In this document: piece after piece, positions 47,401 through 59,239 of the stretch
How the letters are laid out: every line of letters begins with the position of its first letter
How positions within the stretch are numbered: the first letter of the stretch is position 1
From: Spizellomyces punctatus DAOM BR117
Taxonomy: Eukaryota > Chytridiomycota > Chytridiomycetes > Spizellomycetales > Spizellomycetaceae
Length of the DNA stretch: 64,000 nt
Direction: 5' to 3'
NCBI RefSeq assembly: GCF_000182565.1
Contig: NW_015971549.1
Location: forward strand, 124,001 to 188,000
Notes under the pieces: model-generated
Databases searched by the model: none
Told to the model about the DNA's origin: nothing
Seen by the model: the letters and a program-made list of their open reading frames with translations, nothing else
Position numbers and translations under genes: made by a program

Positions 47401-49667
47401 ATGTCTAACAGGACCTCACTGGTGGACATCGGCACAGTCAGCTAATTGACCCAGCTCTGACTGAAGATCCTGGGAAGGATGGCGAGCGGTATCTGTACTT
47501 CACTTACAACAAGACCACTCTGATCACGGTGATCGATATGCCGGGGCGTACCCCACTGGGTAAGCATCCAGTGTGTTTAAGTGTAGGATGGGAATTGCGT
47601 GGCCGCGTATATTGATCATGACATTTGGAATCATGCGCAGACTCCCGAGCTCGTCTCATAATTCGCGATATGACTGGTCGATATTCTTGGGATACATATC
47701 TGTTTTACGAAGACTTGCAGAAAATGAGACTAAGAACAGAACAGCAAACTTCTCTTCATCTCTCTGACGAATCCATGGATGATGCTCCAGCCCGATTTGA
47801 TGCAGATCCATGTCAGTATCAAGGAATTGTATCAGCACTCAAACTTGCTGACGACATCAGTTTCGAGGAGAATGTCAGAAGATTTGTGCCGTAAGATTTG
47901 TTGGATTATGTGGAGTTTAATCACTTCGGAGACTGATACTTGATGAACCGTAGTGATCCCGTCACATATGTACGAGAACAGGGAACCATGCCTGAGTGGA
48001 AAGAAAACACAGGAGTTGAGACTGCGGACATGTTGGATGAATTGCTTCAGTAGTAAGTCCGAATGTTAAGCGATTCCGGATGCCCCACCGATGCTAATCT
48101 ATCTTACCTAAAGTATTGGAACGGCTCATCCAGACTGTCTTCTACGGGATAGCACTCCCCTAAATGTTCCACCAGAACTGCACGCCCCCGCTCGCGATGC
48201 CGTTGGCGAGATGGGCAAGCAGCTGCAGCGTCAAATTGATGCTGAACGCCAATGTGCCGAATTCTTTGTCAATGATTCTCTGGGAGAAACAGTTCAGCGA
48301 ATACATGTTACAAACGGAGAAGCGCGACGTATCGAACCACACCCACCACCTGTCGACATGACCACCGAAAGCTCCAATCCTCCACGTCGTCGAGCAACCG
48401 TTCCACATGTGCAAACCTCTCAGCGACCCTTATCACAGCACTCACAGCGAGAATCAATCCTGTCTGAATCCGTTGAACCGACCAAGAGCTACATTCGTGT
48501 GAAACCTGGCCCGCACCCACACACTGCAACTCCGTATCAGCGTGCACGGCTGTTACTGAGCCATTTGGGACATGTTGACTTTGATGGGCTAAAGTTTGGA
48601 TCCTTTCATATGCTCGGGAAAACTCCGGCGTTGTATCGAGACATCAAAGTCCTGGATCGCAAGCATGGGTAAGCTGGCTTGATATGCCTTTCCGGTAGCC
48701 TGCAACTAACCTAACCATACAGGCGAGAAACTATCAAACTTGCCATTATTTATGTTGCTCCTGGACAAGAGGATGAACAAAGCATTTTCAGGAACGAGCA
48801 CGGGAGTGTGGAGTACGAGGAGTTTGTATCTAGTCTAGGTTGGGAGGTACGTCGAGAAGGCTTACATCTTGCATGGCTTGTACAGGACTGACAATCGTTC
48901 TCACCTACTAGATTGATTTGGCTACGCACCCAGGGTTTTTGGGGGGCTTGGAACGAAGTCTTGCAAACGGAAGTATTGCGACGTACTATTGTACCTCAAC
49001 ATTGGAAATGCTTTTTCACGATGTGACCAAGATGCCTACAGACCCTAATGACCCGAAGCAGTTAAAGAAGGTAAGATGTATTGAGTCCAAAAGCTGTTTG
49101 ACTTTCATTTCCTGATATGTTTTTTTGGTTCTATGGTAGAAACGTCACATTGGGAATGACCATGTCCACATTGTATGGAACGAACACCACCGTGAATATC
49201 GGCGGGGAACAATTGGAGGCGATTTCGGAAATGCGCAAATCATCATCACTCCCCGAACGGATGGACTCTTCTCAGTCGAAGTGCTACGGGACGCCAAAGT
49301 TCCATCCTTTGGCCCGCTGCACAACCAAATGGTCGTTAACAAGAAAGTCTTGGGTCCCCTCGTTCGCCAGACGGCTCTGAATGCATACCGAGCCGCACTT
49401 GCCATTGGCGATCCGATGCAAAAGCAGAACAAGCACGTGGTGGGCATTCCACTCAATCGACATGCATTTGTAGCGAGGCGAGAGGATATAAAAACGATTG
49501 CGGAACGCCATAAAGTGGCCAAATGGACATTTGAGCGCTTTGTTGAGAGCGTATTTGCGACTGGGGCTGAAGGCATTGTAGGCCAAGTTGAAAACACTGC
49601 GGGTAGCAATGCCGGATTGTCAGGGTCTTCACCACTAGGGAAAATTGTCAGTGGACTGGTGGCATGA
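41468..49667 (+). CDS. RALGAPA1: RalGAP alpha subunit (GTPase-activating protein with RapGAP domain)
   Basis: A gene of roughly 30 short exons over 8.2 kb encoding around 2,000 residues or more. ATG 41468 starts [21 protein letters not shown]-terminal exons match RalGAP-alpha order: [40 protein letters not shown]-type text and [20 protein letters not shown]. Then come [11 protein letters not shown] and [14 protein letters not shown]. Long Ser/Thr/Pro-rich linkers sit at 44000-44440 and 45640-46100, the latter with an Ala-rich run. The C terminus is the RapGAP catalytic domain: [40 protein letters not shown], and [20 protein letters not shown], where the Asn of GND is the catalytic Asn thumb, followed by [16 protein letters not shown] and [15 protein letters not shown]. 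It inactivates Ral/Rap-class GTPases, usually with a beta subunit. Individual exon edges are not all resolved. Confidence 0.93.
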
Positions 49668-50008
49668 TGAGACTATGTCGGACGGTGTTATTAATAATGG
49701 CAAGGACTGATGCCATTTTTCTAATCTCACGCAAAACATCAATCTGGATACGAAGGAATGGGGTACCCAGAGTTCATATTTGATAGAATTTAATACACTG
49801 TAGTTATGGGCATTTGTTTATCCTTTCGTGGTAGGCTATAAAGCTTCCTGTGCCCACATATCCAGCCGGGTTAAACAGCTTCCAATCTCACTGTTAGTTT
49901 TTAGCTGCTGGGATAGGAAGCTCAAAGCACAACTGCGCCGCGAGCTGTCCAAGCTATCGCTGGTGAGTGCTCTCATTTGCCGTCTTCCCGTATATCCTGG
50001 TACGCAAG

Positions 50009-50807
50009 ATGCCTATCGTACCTTTGCCGACGACCAGCCCAAAATTGAAAGATCGCATTTCACCCAATGCTCAGATGCCGCATAACGACATGCCACATAT
50101 TCTATCACTCCCATACAACCTCCTCCATTACATACTGGTGGACCTGATCGGCGAAGATCTAATCGTTCATGCAGCGGGATCTGAATATCTGAAACTAGCA
50201 TCGGCTTGCAAGCTGTTTCAACAAATCCTGTACCATCGCACCTTTCGACGACGGATGATGCAAAGCATGGCGACAGCTTTGCACGCGAGGACGGGAGCGG
50301 TGATGAACAAGCCGGAGGGTGATGATCTTCAGCAGTCGATTTTCAGGTTTGTGCAAAAAAAGGAACTATATATGCCCGGCGGAATATGTACTCATCCCAC
50401 ATTTTAGGCTGCTTGTAAATCGATCACAATGTACCCGAGAAGTATGCAACAACGCTAACCCTTTTCAAAATCCGTACATTGATCGATACTACCTCTTGGA
50501 GCTCCTTCTCTATGTCTATGACCCTCATGAGTTATACCGCATGGCTCTTCCTTACATTCCGTTTGTCCGATCACCGCGCATCTTTGACTTCAGCATGGAT
50601 ACCATGCATGAGACAGTTGCATGCTTGCAATGGTACATAGTGGAAAATGATGAGAACAACATTGTGCTGTTGAAGAATGCGTGGAATAAGCGGGAGCAGG
50701 ACGGCCTGGAGGTGTGGCTGTTAGTGGAGTTTGGAATGATATTTGATTATTTTGGTGGATTTGCTTCTGGATGGACGATTGGGAGGCGGTCAAAGACTGT
50801 TATCTGA
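50009..50807 (+). CDS. F-box-like protein of unknown function
   Basis: Two exons joined in phase 2 across an intron at about 50347-50407 give about 245 residues. ATG 50009 opens MPIVPLPTTSPKLKDR; a second ATG at 50069 (MPHNDMPH) is possible. The segment HILSLPYNLLHYILVDLIGE followed by YLKLASACKLFQQILYHRTF resembles an F-box: a Leu-Pro start, an I/L-rich helix and a C..F helix. The rest has helical text with many Tyr and Leu (YYLLELLLYVYDPHELYRMA) and I recognise no repeat domain in it. F-box proteins link substrates to SCF ubiquitin ligases, but this assignment rests on a short weak match. It begins about 340 bp after RalGAP-alpha. Confidence 0.5.
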
Positions 50808-52157
50808 TGAACAATTGAACGGAGGACTCATTGGCGCAACTGTAAAACGGAGTGTATCGGGGTTGCTAAATCCCTGTCCTATGTCGGACTCTCAGAAATC
50901 CAGCACGGTTTGTAAATAGCTGTTGTATAGCATGATGCACATTTCTCGTTGCTGTGCAGTTGTATTGTATCAAGCATTCATTACACTCAACTATGAATTC
51001 CCTGGAATTAATCTTCACAGATGATGGTGGATCTCTTGATTTCACAATATATGGTCCACCGAGCAGACTAGGAATATCAGATTCGTCCTATGCAAATTTG
51101 AACGACATCAGCTGGTATTCTCTTTGATATTGCAAATGTCGGTTCAAGGACGAATTTGGATATCAAGATATACCTCAGCCTATCCGGCTCAAAAGAATAG
51201 TATCCGACATGGCGGGACTCATTAGTGATAGTAAGCTGGTCGGGAATATCCCCATTTTCAAATATTATGGATGTGGAATGCTTTGAGACATAAATATGGG
51301 GTCAGGCGATGGAATGCCCAATTTTAGCGTTACCGTATCATTGTCAGATATAGGTGGCTGCAAATCGTTTTGACAGGTAAAAAACCAGTAAGAAACTTTT
51401 GCAAAGAAAATATGGCGAGCAAAGAATAGAGGATACGAAAACGTGGCCATGGCAAAATGCCATCTGGAAGCTCCCGTCGTTGTCGTCTACGGGATAGTCC
51501 GACGCCGCGGACTGTGCAGTTGCTGCCCCCAAAAACATCAAATGGAATTGAATAGCGTAGACAGCATGGCATTTTCAGGTTTACAAAAGGGATTGACGTA
51601 GGGTCATGATGGCAGAAATCGTTAGACTTTAGAGACAGTTGACACTTTTTTGCCACGGTTTGCCTTTTCCAATGTGCTATTTTCATATTTATTTTATTTA
51701 GACCCAGCATCAGTTTTTTTGACGTATTTTTAAACAAAATGAGTTTCCAATTGGGTCACGGTTTGGGTGTTTTATAAATCGGCCAAAGCCCAAAATAATA
51801 ACGAGCACACTTGTCGTGTTTTGGGCTTGACTAGTGTTCTTTTTTTTTACTTTTTTTTTATTTTATTTCCATCTGGTGAGCAACATACCTAAATCCGTGA
51901 GTGTGAAAAGGAAACGGTTTTTTACCATAGTCCAAGCTCGCTTTTCGCCAGCAGCTTTTGGAATTTTCCGCAAAAGCCCTGCTTTGGCCTTTTGACACCC
52001 TGGCACACAAACCCTTTTGCGGCCCTTTTTGGCCTTTTACCTGGTGGTCTTTTGCCAAAGTACACACAGCTTCCGCTTGAACCTTTATCTCCCGCCCTGC
52101 TGCATAACAACCCATCCACAGTGGTTCACAAAGCAACCCATAGTAGGTGTTTGCTAG
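50808..52157. other. Intergenic region, no gene seen
   Basis: Low-complexity T-rich tracts occur at 51840-51870. A 5' exon of the arrestin-like gene probably lies here, because that gene's first visible exon has no ATG. A possible short exon begins at ATG 51739 (MSFQLG), but this is speculative. Confidence 0.4.
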
Positions 52158-53892
52158 TTGACACGCAATGATAAGACCTACTCCGCGCTGTACCATCCAC
52201 CTCTCACGCCGACCCTAAACCTTCCCCCCGATGCACAAGACATATCCTACATTGCCTCCCGCCCGGATGCAATCCACATTGTCCTTGACAGAGAGTTTGA
52301 TGCGCTCCTCGATCCGCCGCCTCTGCTTATTCATGGGAGAGTTCAAGTGGAGGTGAAGGGATCGTCGACGGTCAATAGGGTGGAGGTAGAGCTTGTTGGT
52401 ATTGAAAAGGAGTATCATCCTGCGAATCCGTTTGTGGAAAAGGAGTTGGTCAAGGAGGAGTTGGTTCTTTGGGAAGGAGTGGAGGGGGAGAGGACTTTGG
52501 GAGATGGGAGGTTCGTGATGTTTTTTTTTTTTTTTTGCTCGTTTTATTGTAAGTTTTTAAATCTTGGTTTTTTTCTTTTTTGATAGTCATGAATTTTCCT
52601 TTTCGATTCCTTTTCCATCCGATGTTCCACCCAGTCTCAAGGTTCCGTATGGCGAAGTATCCTACAAAGTAATTGTCACCCTGCATCGCAAACTCCTCTT
52701 CCCCGTAACAAGTCACCAAGAAGTAATTGTTCGTCGCTGCTTTCCGGCGCGGGCTCGATCTTCGTCCAAAACCCGATCGGTATCGCCTTCCGCCCGCATT
52801 CCAATGCTCGGATTGCGTGGCAGAAGCCCTACCCGAGACTCGGTGCGAAGTAGTAGTAGTACGGACTCGAGACGGTCTTCTAGGCGGTCGTTGACGACGG
52901 TTGACGAGGTGAGTCAATCCGGGAGTCAGACGTGGGCGTCTTTGACTAGGACGTTGAGTCGCGAAAGTGTTGCATCTCCAACGAGGTTGAATCCCCGCGG
53001 TGATGCCGAGTCGTCTCCGCAATACTATGATGAGCGACCCTTTGTAATCGAACGAAAGAATGAAGTATACACTGGTCCGACATCCGATGGGGAATTCATT
53101 TACAGCGTCACACTACCACGCCCCATTCTCCGCGACGAAAATGAAGTAAAAGTCGAACTTTGTATCGAAGATGGGACAGAACAAGTAGGATCAGTGCGAT
53201 CAATTGAATGCGACCTCATTGAGCGTCGATCATTCAGATACGATTGCCCGTTCGATAACCTCCCGTCTTTTAAACCGGCCATGGAAGAATCCACTCTCAC
53301 GAAACCGTCCATAAAGTATAAGCTCTCACAACACCAAATCATGCAGAAGCGACATTCTTTACCGTTTTTGCTTGATGTCACCGAAGCAGCACCGGATGTC
53401 TCTACGGAGACGTTGGCCATCTCTCACATTGTACGAATAGGGATTGAGTTTGAACCTGGTGGTGACGCAGTGAGTGCGCAAGACACGGGTGAAGAACGGG
53501 GACGAAGTATCTGGAGGGGCCATGCAATAGGCAAAAAAAAGAAGAGGCGACGCCTTGTTGTTGTGGAGATTCCTGCCCTGATTAGGGATGCGGTAGCCGT
53601 TGGACCTGTGGATGATGACATTGAAGTCGACGCGGTGGATATACCCGATACAGACCCACCCGAATTCAACATGTTTATAACACCCGCTACACCCGCCGCG
53701 GCCATTGTGCACTCCACACATACAACCGCATCAAACCCTTTTCTGCACGCTGCAGCTGCCGATGCGGAAAGTCTTTCTTCCGCCAGGTCTGCCGCCTTGT
53801 CTGGCTCGGGAGCACTCTCTGTGCCGTGTTTAGCACACACAGCGGAAAGGCAGAGAAGTAGGAGCCCTCTTAGGAGAATCGCTTTGCTTTGA
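52158..53892 (+). CDS. Alpha-arrestin-like protein (5' end unresolved)
   Basis: Two exons, about 52158-52513 and 52587-53892, are visible, split by an intron with a long T run. The first exon starts right after a TTTGCTAG acceptor and has no in-frame ATG, so an upstream exon is missing. Arrestin_N text: IHIVLDREFDALLDPPPLLI, then HGRVQVEVKGSSTVNRVEVE with LVGIEKEY; after the intron HEFSFSIPFPSDVPPSLKVP with GEVSYKVIVTLHRK. A Ser/Arg-rich insert (about 52740-52990) separates the lobes. The C lobe has FIYSVTLPRPILRDENEVKV and ECDLIERRSFRY. The tail is Ala/Ser-rich with a KKKKRRR patch. Alpha-arrestins usually recruit NEDD4-type ligases through PPxY; I see none in the visible exons. Confidence 0.72.
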
Positions 53893-54365
53893 ATAGGGGT
53901 ACGTCTGGCCAGGTTACAAGTATAATTTTCCTGTATATAGAATGAATTTATGAATAGAACTGTGTACATGAGCGACTTTTACCTTTTCCTCACTTGGCTG
54001 ACGCTTGACACAATTATGTCGAGAATGAAGTCTACCATTCCTTGGTCATTAGCAGGCAGCGTCTTCGGCTTTAACGTTTCATACGGTCAGCAAAGACACT
54101 GACTGCATGAGCATTTATCAACGTCGATCACAGTGCTGGTTACTTGTCACTCACAAAAGCTTTCTTATAGAACATATATTGACTAGGACCACAAGCAAGT
54201 TTATGTACAATCACCATCAACATCATACTAAAAAAAAGCCTCTGCAATTTTCAAAATGTACAAATTGATTTCCCTTCCTCGACCTGCCATGTAGCGTTTT
54301 TTTTCATGCCCAAACAATCAAGAATCATCGCGGCATCCAAGAACAACAGCTAAGTACATAACGCA
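53893..54365. other. Gap between arrestin-like and HVA1 genes
   Basis: The two genes converge here, and I see only AT-rich 3' flanking DNA. Confidence 0.4.
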
Positions 54366-54770
54366 TCACTCAAGTTTCCTTTGGATCGCTTTCTTGAAAT
54401 AGGCTTTTTAAAATATTGTAAGTAATTAGATCTTGATTTCCAAAAACGTAAATAAACAAATGACTTTACCAGTAGTCTTTTGAGTATGATCATTTTTGAT
54501 AAAGTACCTCGGCTCCTCAGGGGAAGCCCGAACATGACGACCGCCAATGTCGACTGGACAGGTCTCAATATCCTCAATCGTACCTGTCGTGGTCTGCATA
54601 GAACCTTCAACGGGATGATACTCAACCCGATCACCAATTTTGAGTTCAGCGCGGGTTTTCTCGATTTCGGAACCAGGTCTGGGTGTGCCTTTTCCGTGGT
54701 CTGTTTCCGTTGTGCAGGGGCCTTTGTGTTCGGCGTGGAGGGATGCTGCAGGGCGTTCGGTGGTTGCCAT
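54366..54770 (-). CDS. Small HVA1-type (hypervirulence-associated) tudor-domain protein
   Basis: Two exons encode about 110 residues from ATG 54770 (MATTERPAASLHAEHKGPC). The domain begins AELKIGDRVEYHPVEGSMQT and continues TGTIEDIETCPVDIGG, then PEEPRYFIKNDHTQKTT. The second exon gives YFKKAIQRKLE and a stop. This matches the small fungal/bacterial DUF2945 proteins, whose core is GDxVxW..G...G.V......V.G..(V/I)..(S/N)..(P)(R/A)(Y/V)..........K. The name comes from a Cryptococcus gene; it is a metabolism-related tudor-like fold and not a toxin. Upstream frame continues to 54950 but the Met chosen gives the usual start. Confidence 0.7.
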
Positions 54771-57361
54771 TTTTTTAAAAGAGATAAACTTTGTTGTTGT
54801 GAGGGGGCGTAGAGTGCGATGGATGGGTACTGGATGTGTGCTACTGGTTCGTGTAAAGTGGGCAAAGAAAGTTGGTTTTAAAGAATGGGATAAATTGGGT
54901 TTGAGTATTCTCATGTCCTTTTTAAATGTCCAACTCAGCTTTATGGTCATATAGGTCTTTTTTACTCCAAAAACTTGTGTGTGAGTTCATGATACGTAAC
55001 GATCTCTTTGTGTTTTCTTTTACGAGATGGGATTCCCTGGTCTGAACCCCCCCCCCCCCCCCCCCCCCCCAAATTGGGAGGGGTGGGGGGGCTCCCGATG
55101 ACTTTTTAGGGGCTTTGGAACCCCTATGAGCAAAACCTTTCCAAGAAAGGAATTTGAGTTCCCCACCTTGTCGAGATCGACTATTCTGACGAGAAATACA
55201 GAACCAAGGACCTTGATATCAAACAGTATAATTCTATCCTCACTCTTATAATCTAGTAGAGTAGCCATCTTTGCGTGTTGCCACACAAAGCGACTACTGC
55301 ATGTTTGCAGGAAAATGAGCAACGAAGAACGGTGCTAATGCCTTCACAGATAAGGCATATTTCTATTAAAAGGGTCATTGACGCAGTAATGGTCACCTTT
55401 GAGAGAAGCGTGGACGTTGCAAAGTAAAACCAAATCACAGCCGTCGTAAAATCTTGCAGGCGAGAAGACTAGTTTGTCGCTGATCATGATAAACTCTAAA
55501 AGGGGCGGATCGACCTTGCCCGAACTTATTCAGCACAAAACTATATACACATAGGTCCTCAGTTTGTCAATGTCGTAGTCCCCTATCCAGTAATGTCCAA
55601 ACACTTTTTCCTGGTGCACATTGAGATTTACCTCGCTAAACATCTCACGGATCTCGGTGCGTTGCAATTACCCCAAAACAAAGACTGTACATAGCAGAAC
55701 AAAAACCATGCACAAGTCATAGCCGCAGAGCAAAAAGTACTTGTAATCCAGCACCTGATGACGATACAAAAAAAAAAGAGTTGCCACAGGTGCTCCGTTC
55801 ACATGTCGCCCACTGTCAACTGATATTTAGTCAAGTAGTCGGGTTCGGATGTTCTAAACCGCGCAAATCCCCTTCATAACATCGACTCAACATCTGATTA
55901 TCAGCACCATATCCCTGCTGTGCGTCCCATCACAAATACAATACATTTGACTCAAATATCCCGCTGGCTGATAACAAACACTGCTAATAAGTGTAGTAAT
56001 GTAGAGAACGCCATATGAAGGAATTGGTTGCAACAGTTGCTCTGCATCTTACATAATGACAATTGTACGTAATAACGGGATGATGGAACTGGATTAAACA
56101 ATACCGAATCCGAGATGATTTGGAATCCTAAAAAGTGCGCAGGTATTCCAAGAAAGGGAATGAGTGTCAAAAAGTGCAACGAAAGATGGGTTCACTCTAC
56201 TGAGGGTGCGTCAAGAAAATGGTTTGGATTGAAAAGTCAATCAAAAGATTGTTATAGTGGCGGTTAAGGGAAACTTGTGTTTGAATTGAGACAAAAGGCT
56301 CGCTCTATCATAGTATTCGATGATACAATCACATCGGTAACAGACGTGAGCAAGAAATGATCATCACAAAATAGATTTGCTCAAACGTTCTCTTTCAACG
56401 GCGAGCTCCCTCCAAACCCACATTGCTTGTCCGATTCCGCCGTATTCACTCCTACTTGCAATCTCGTCATCATCATCATCATCACCTGATACTCCCAAGA
56501 AAACCAAGGCAAAAGACAAAGGTTTATCATCCCTGTGCACAAGGTAAGGAATGAACCAGCAAGATTACCAGAGCTCGGAAGCATGAAAAAGAAAAGCAAA
56601 TGAAAATTCCATGTGAAGTGGCTAAAATAACGTAAAGACATATGCAAAAGGTGTGAGAAAACGAATTGCACAGCCAAAAAGAAAAACCAAACTGTTTTTC
56701 AATACCCCAATCTAAACATATGAATGAGCCCCCCCTTTGGGGAGACAAGGAGACAAGCCTTAAGGCGTTCTTGCTTGGTCGTCCACCTATAATCGAAAAC
56801 AGCATTCTTACAATCGGAACTTTGGGGGAAGGAAAAAAAAAAAACACCTCAGCCATTAAATGTTGCAGGGTTCATTTTTGATCGTATTTGTCTCTTTTAC
56901 CGGAGGCATTTACAATAAAACTCGCCAACAAAAGGGCGTTTTTATGTCACCCAGAGTCTGAAGATTGTGATGCAAGTAGGCATTTTAAAAAAAGGGATAT
57001 TATGTGTAAAGGGATTAATATGACCTTAGCGTATCCCCCGCCCCACTTGGAAAAAAAAAAAACGGAGCCGGGTTGGATCTAAACGTCACGAACAGATCTT
57101 TATCCGTTCGCACCTGTCGATAATCTGAATGTGATTCCGACCATTTTTGGATGACCAGAGATACATAGTAGGGGACAGATATATTATAAATGAGATTTTG
57201 AAAAGGCGTAAAGGTTTGGTAAATAAAATGATTCAAAAGGCGGGATTGTTGACCATCCCTGTCTCACACCGACAAGAACTTAGATCGATCGGAGCGGAGC
57301 GAGATCTGCTAGAAAAAGGTCCAGCCAAATGTTCCAGCACCCACCCAACAACAAATCAACT
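54771..57361. other. Intergenic region of 2.6 kb, no confident gene
   Basis: It contains a run of 24 C at 55047-55070 followed by G runs, an open minus-strand stretch at 55530-55667 with protein-like composition, and otherwise AT-rich DNA with short A and T tracts. No tRNA or known element was recognised. Confidence 0.4.
55047..55070 (+). repeat. Poly-C run of 24
   Basis: An uninterrupted run of C, followed at once by AAATTGGGAGGGGTGGGGGG. Other C runs are at 37660-37673, 39114-39129 and 63576-63594, and a T10G10 junction at 63665-63684. Confidence 0.9.
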
Positions 57362-58746
57362 TCACTCAGCAATCACCTCCCGTCTCCCTTCGTAAACCCC
57401 AACAAGGCGATCCCCCACAATTTCCAAGGCAGCCCGATTTCCGCCATACACGCTCGATATACCGACATCAATCACAAGGACTTGGTTCTTACATCGAGAC
57501 AGGATTTCTCCGCGGAGTTGGGGTGTGTGGCCAATGACCATGCGATGAGCCTGTGATGCCAGTTAGAGGGGTAGATAAGACGGGGAGGAATAGTGTGCAA
57601 TATACCTTGAGGGCGTTGAGGGCATTCTCGAGCGTTTTGCAGACAACGCGCTCGTCGTCTTGAGCGTAACCGCGGTACCAGAGGGGACCATCGCCTCCAA
57701 ATAGTGGGACATGGTAGAGTTTGGAAGGGGGCAGGGTTTGGAGGTATGTTTGTGATTCGGTGTTGAGGGTGGGAATACCGTAGTGGGCCCACTTGGGGTG
57801 TAGGCTTATAGATCGAATTGAGTTGGTAAGAAAAAACGTCATGTAAACGGTTCCATGTAACAGAAAAGGACTTACCCGCCGTGAAGGAAAATGGTCCCAT
57901 TCACATTGGCTACAATATCCCATGTTCGCAAATACTTTCCCAGCCATCCTAACAAGAGGGTATCAAGTAAGCCATCGACCATGGTGTATATGCACAAACA
58001 AAGGAACATTACCCTCCCGTCCCCAATCCCGCTTTCGTTGTTCCAACCCACCAAAACTCTCTATATCTTCTGGTGTAACATATCGATAGTCTTCCATCAT
58101 GTTCATAACTTCGTGATTGCCTAAAAGGGGAATGACCTATGCAGGATATGAGGAATACAGTAATGTTTGTTGACTGCCAAAACGAGAGTCTTACCTTTCC
58201 ACCAGCTGTGACAGCTTGTTCAGATAGATTCTGCATGAGCTTGTATAATCGGATAGTATCGGGTCCTCTGTCGACTATATCTCCCTAAATATCACAACCA
58301 ATGCATCATTTATGTGCTTTTTAAAAAGAATGTTTTCAAACAAAAACGGTACGAACCGTTTGAACAAAAACCGTCCGTCCAGCAACCCATTCCCCTTTCC
58401 GGTTCGCGATCCCCGCCATTCGCAAAACCGCCAAAGCATTGGCATAATCTCCATGTAGATCCCCCACAGCAACGATCCGCAACGGTTCTTTCTGAATAGA
58501 GTCGTGGAGTGCGATCGGGACTGGAAACACGTTAAAATGGGCAAGAAGATGACTTGTGAGGTAGGCGAGGAATCCGCCTGTAAGGAGGAGGAGGATGGGT
58601 CGGAGTTTGGAGGGTGGAGGTACAGGTGTGGGACGGGGCTGTGGATTGGAACGAGGTGCTTTCCGTGGTGGCATTGTGATGCAAATACTGAAATGATTCA
58701 CACCCTTTTCACAAACACGCACTCTGCGTGTTGATGACTGTGCCAT
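57362..58746 (-). CDS. Shewanella-like metallophosphatase (calcineurin-like phosphoesterase), membrane anchored
   Basis: Six exons give about 370 residues. Two ATGs are possible, 58746 (MAQSSTRRV) and 58674 (MPPRKAPRS); the second is simpler. A single hydrophobic span (RPILLLLTGGFLAYLTSHLL) near the N terminus acts as signal anchor, placing the catalytic part in the secretory lumen or outside. All metal motifs are present in order: VAVGDLHGDY, then GDIVDRGPDTIRLYKL, VIPLLGNHEVMNMMEDYRYV, IFLHGG and HRMVIGHTPQ with SRCKNQVLVIDVGISSVYGG. The GDIVDRGPDT and NHEVMNM forms are those of Shewanella-like (SLP) phosphatases. Stop TGA is at 57362-57364. Introns are about 50-80 nt. Confidence 0.88.
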
Positions 58747-59239
58747 TTATGGTTTGTTTATCTTCATGACGAAATTGTCTGCACTTGATATTTTAAACGA
58801 CGGACAATCAAGTTCGAAAATGTATTCATTGTAGTTCATGCAGGTCCACTGGGAGCAGTACCAAAAAAAATGTATTGTGTGCACATTATTAATCTGTTAT
58901 GACCAAGTCCACATCCTACGAAAAACTAACGAAAATACGTCTTTTCTTGGAAGCACACTGCAGAATCCCATCAAAGAAAAAAAAAAAAAAAGAAACACAT
59001 AACAAAATAATCGCTTGAGGGCAATATATTACAAGAAGAAAAAAAAATAATAAAACCACACATGACGTGCGATGGGGGAAGACTCGTTTTTTGTGCAAAA
59101 CCAGCCCATTCCCTCCATTTTTCAGTTTTTTTTTCCTCCTTCTTTTGTTCCAAACCACTATTTGTCCATGTAATCAACTATCCGACAACAAAAAAAAAAG
59201 AAAAAGACAGTTGTGCGCAACCCCATAATCGACTTTTCC
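58747..59239. other. Gap between phosphatase and velvet genes
   Basis: Both genes are on the minus strand. The stretch has A-rich runs at 58978-58992 and 59190-59202 and no gene. Confidence 0.4.
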
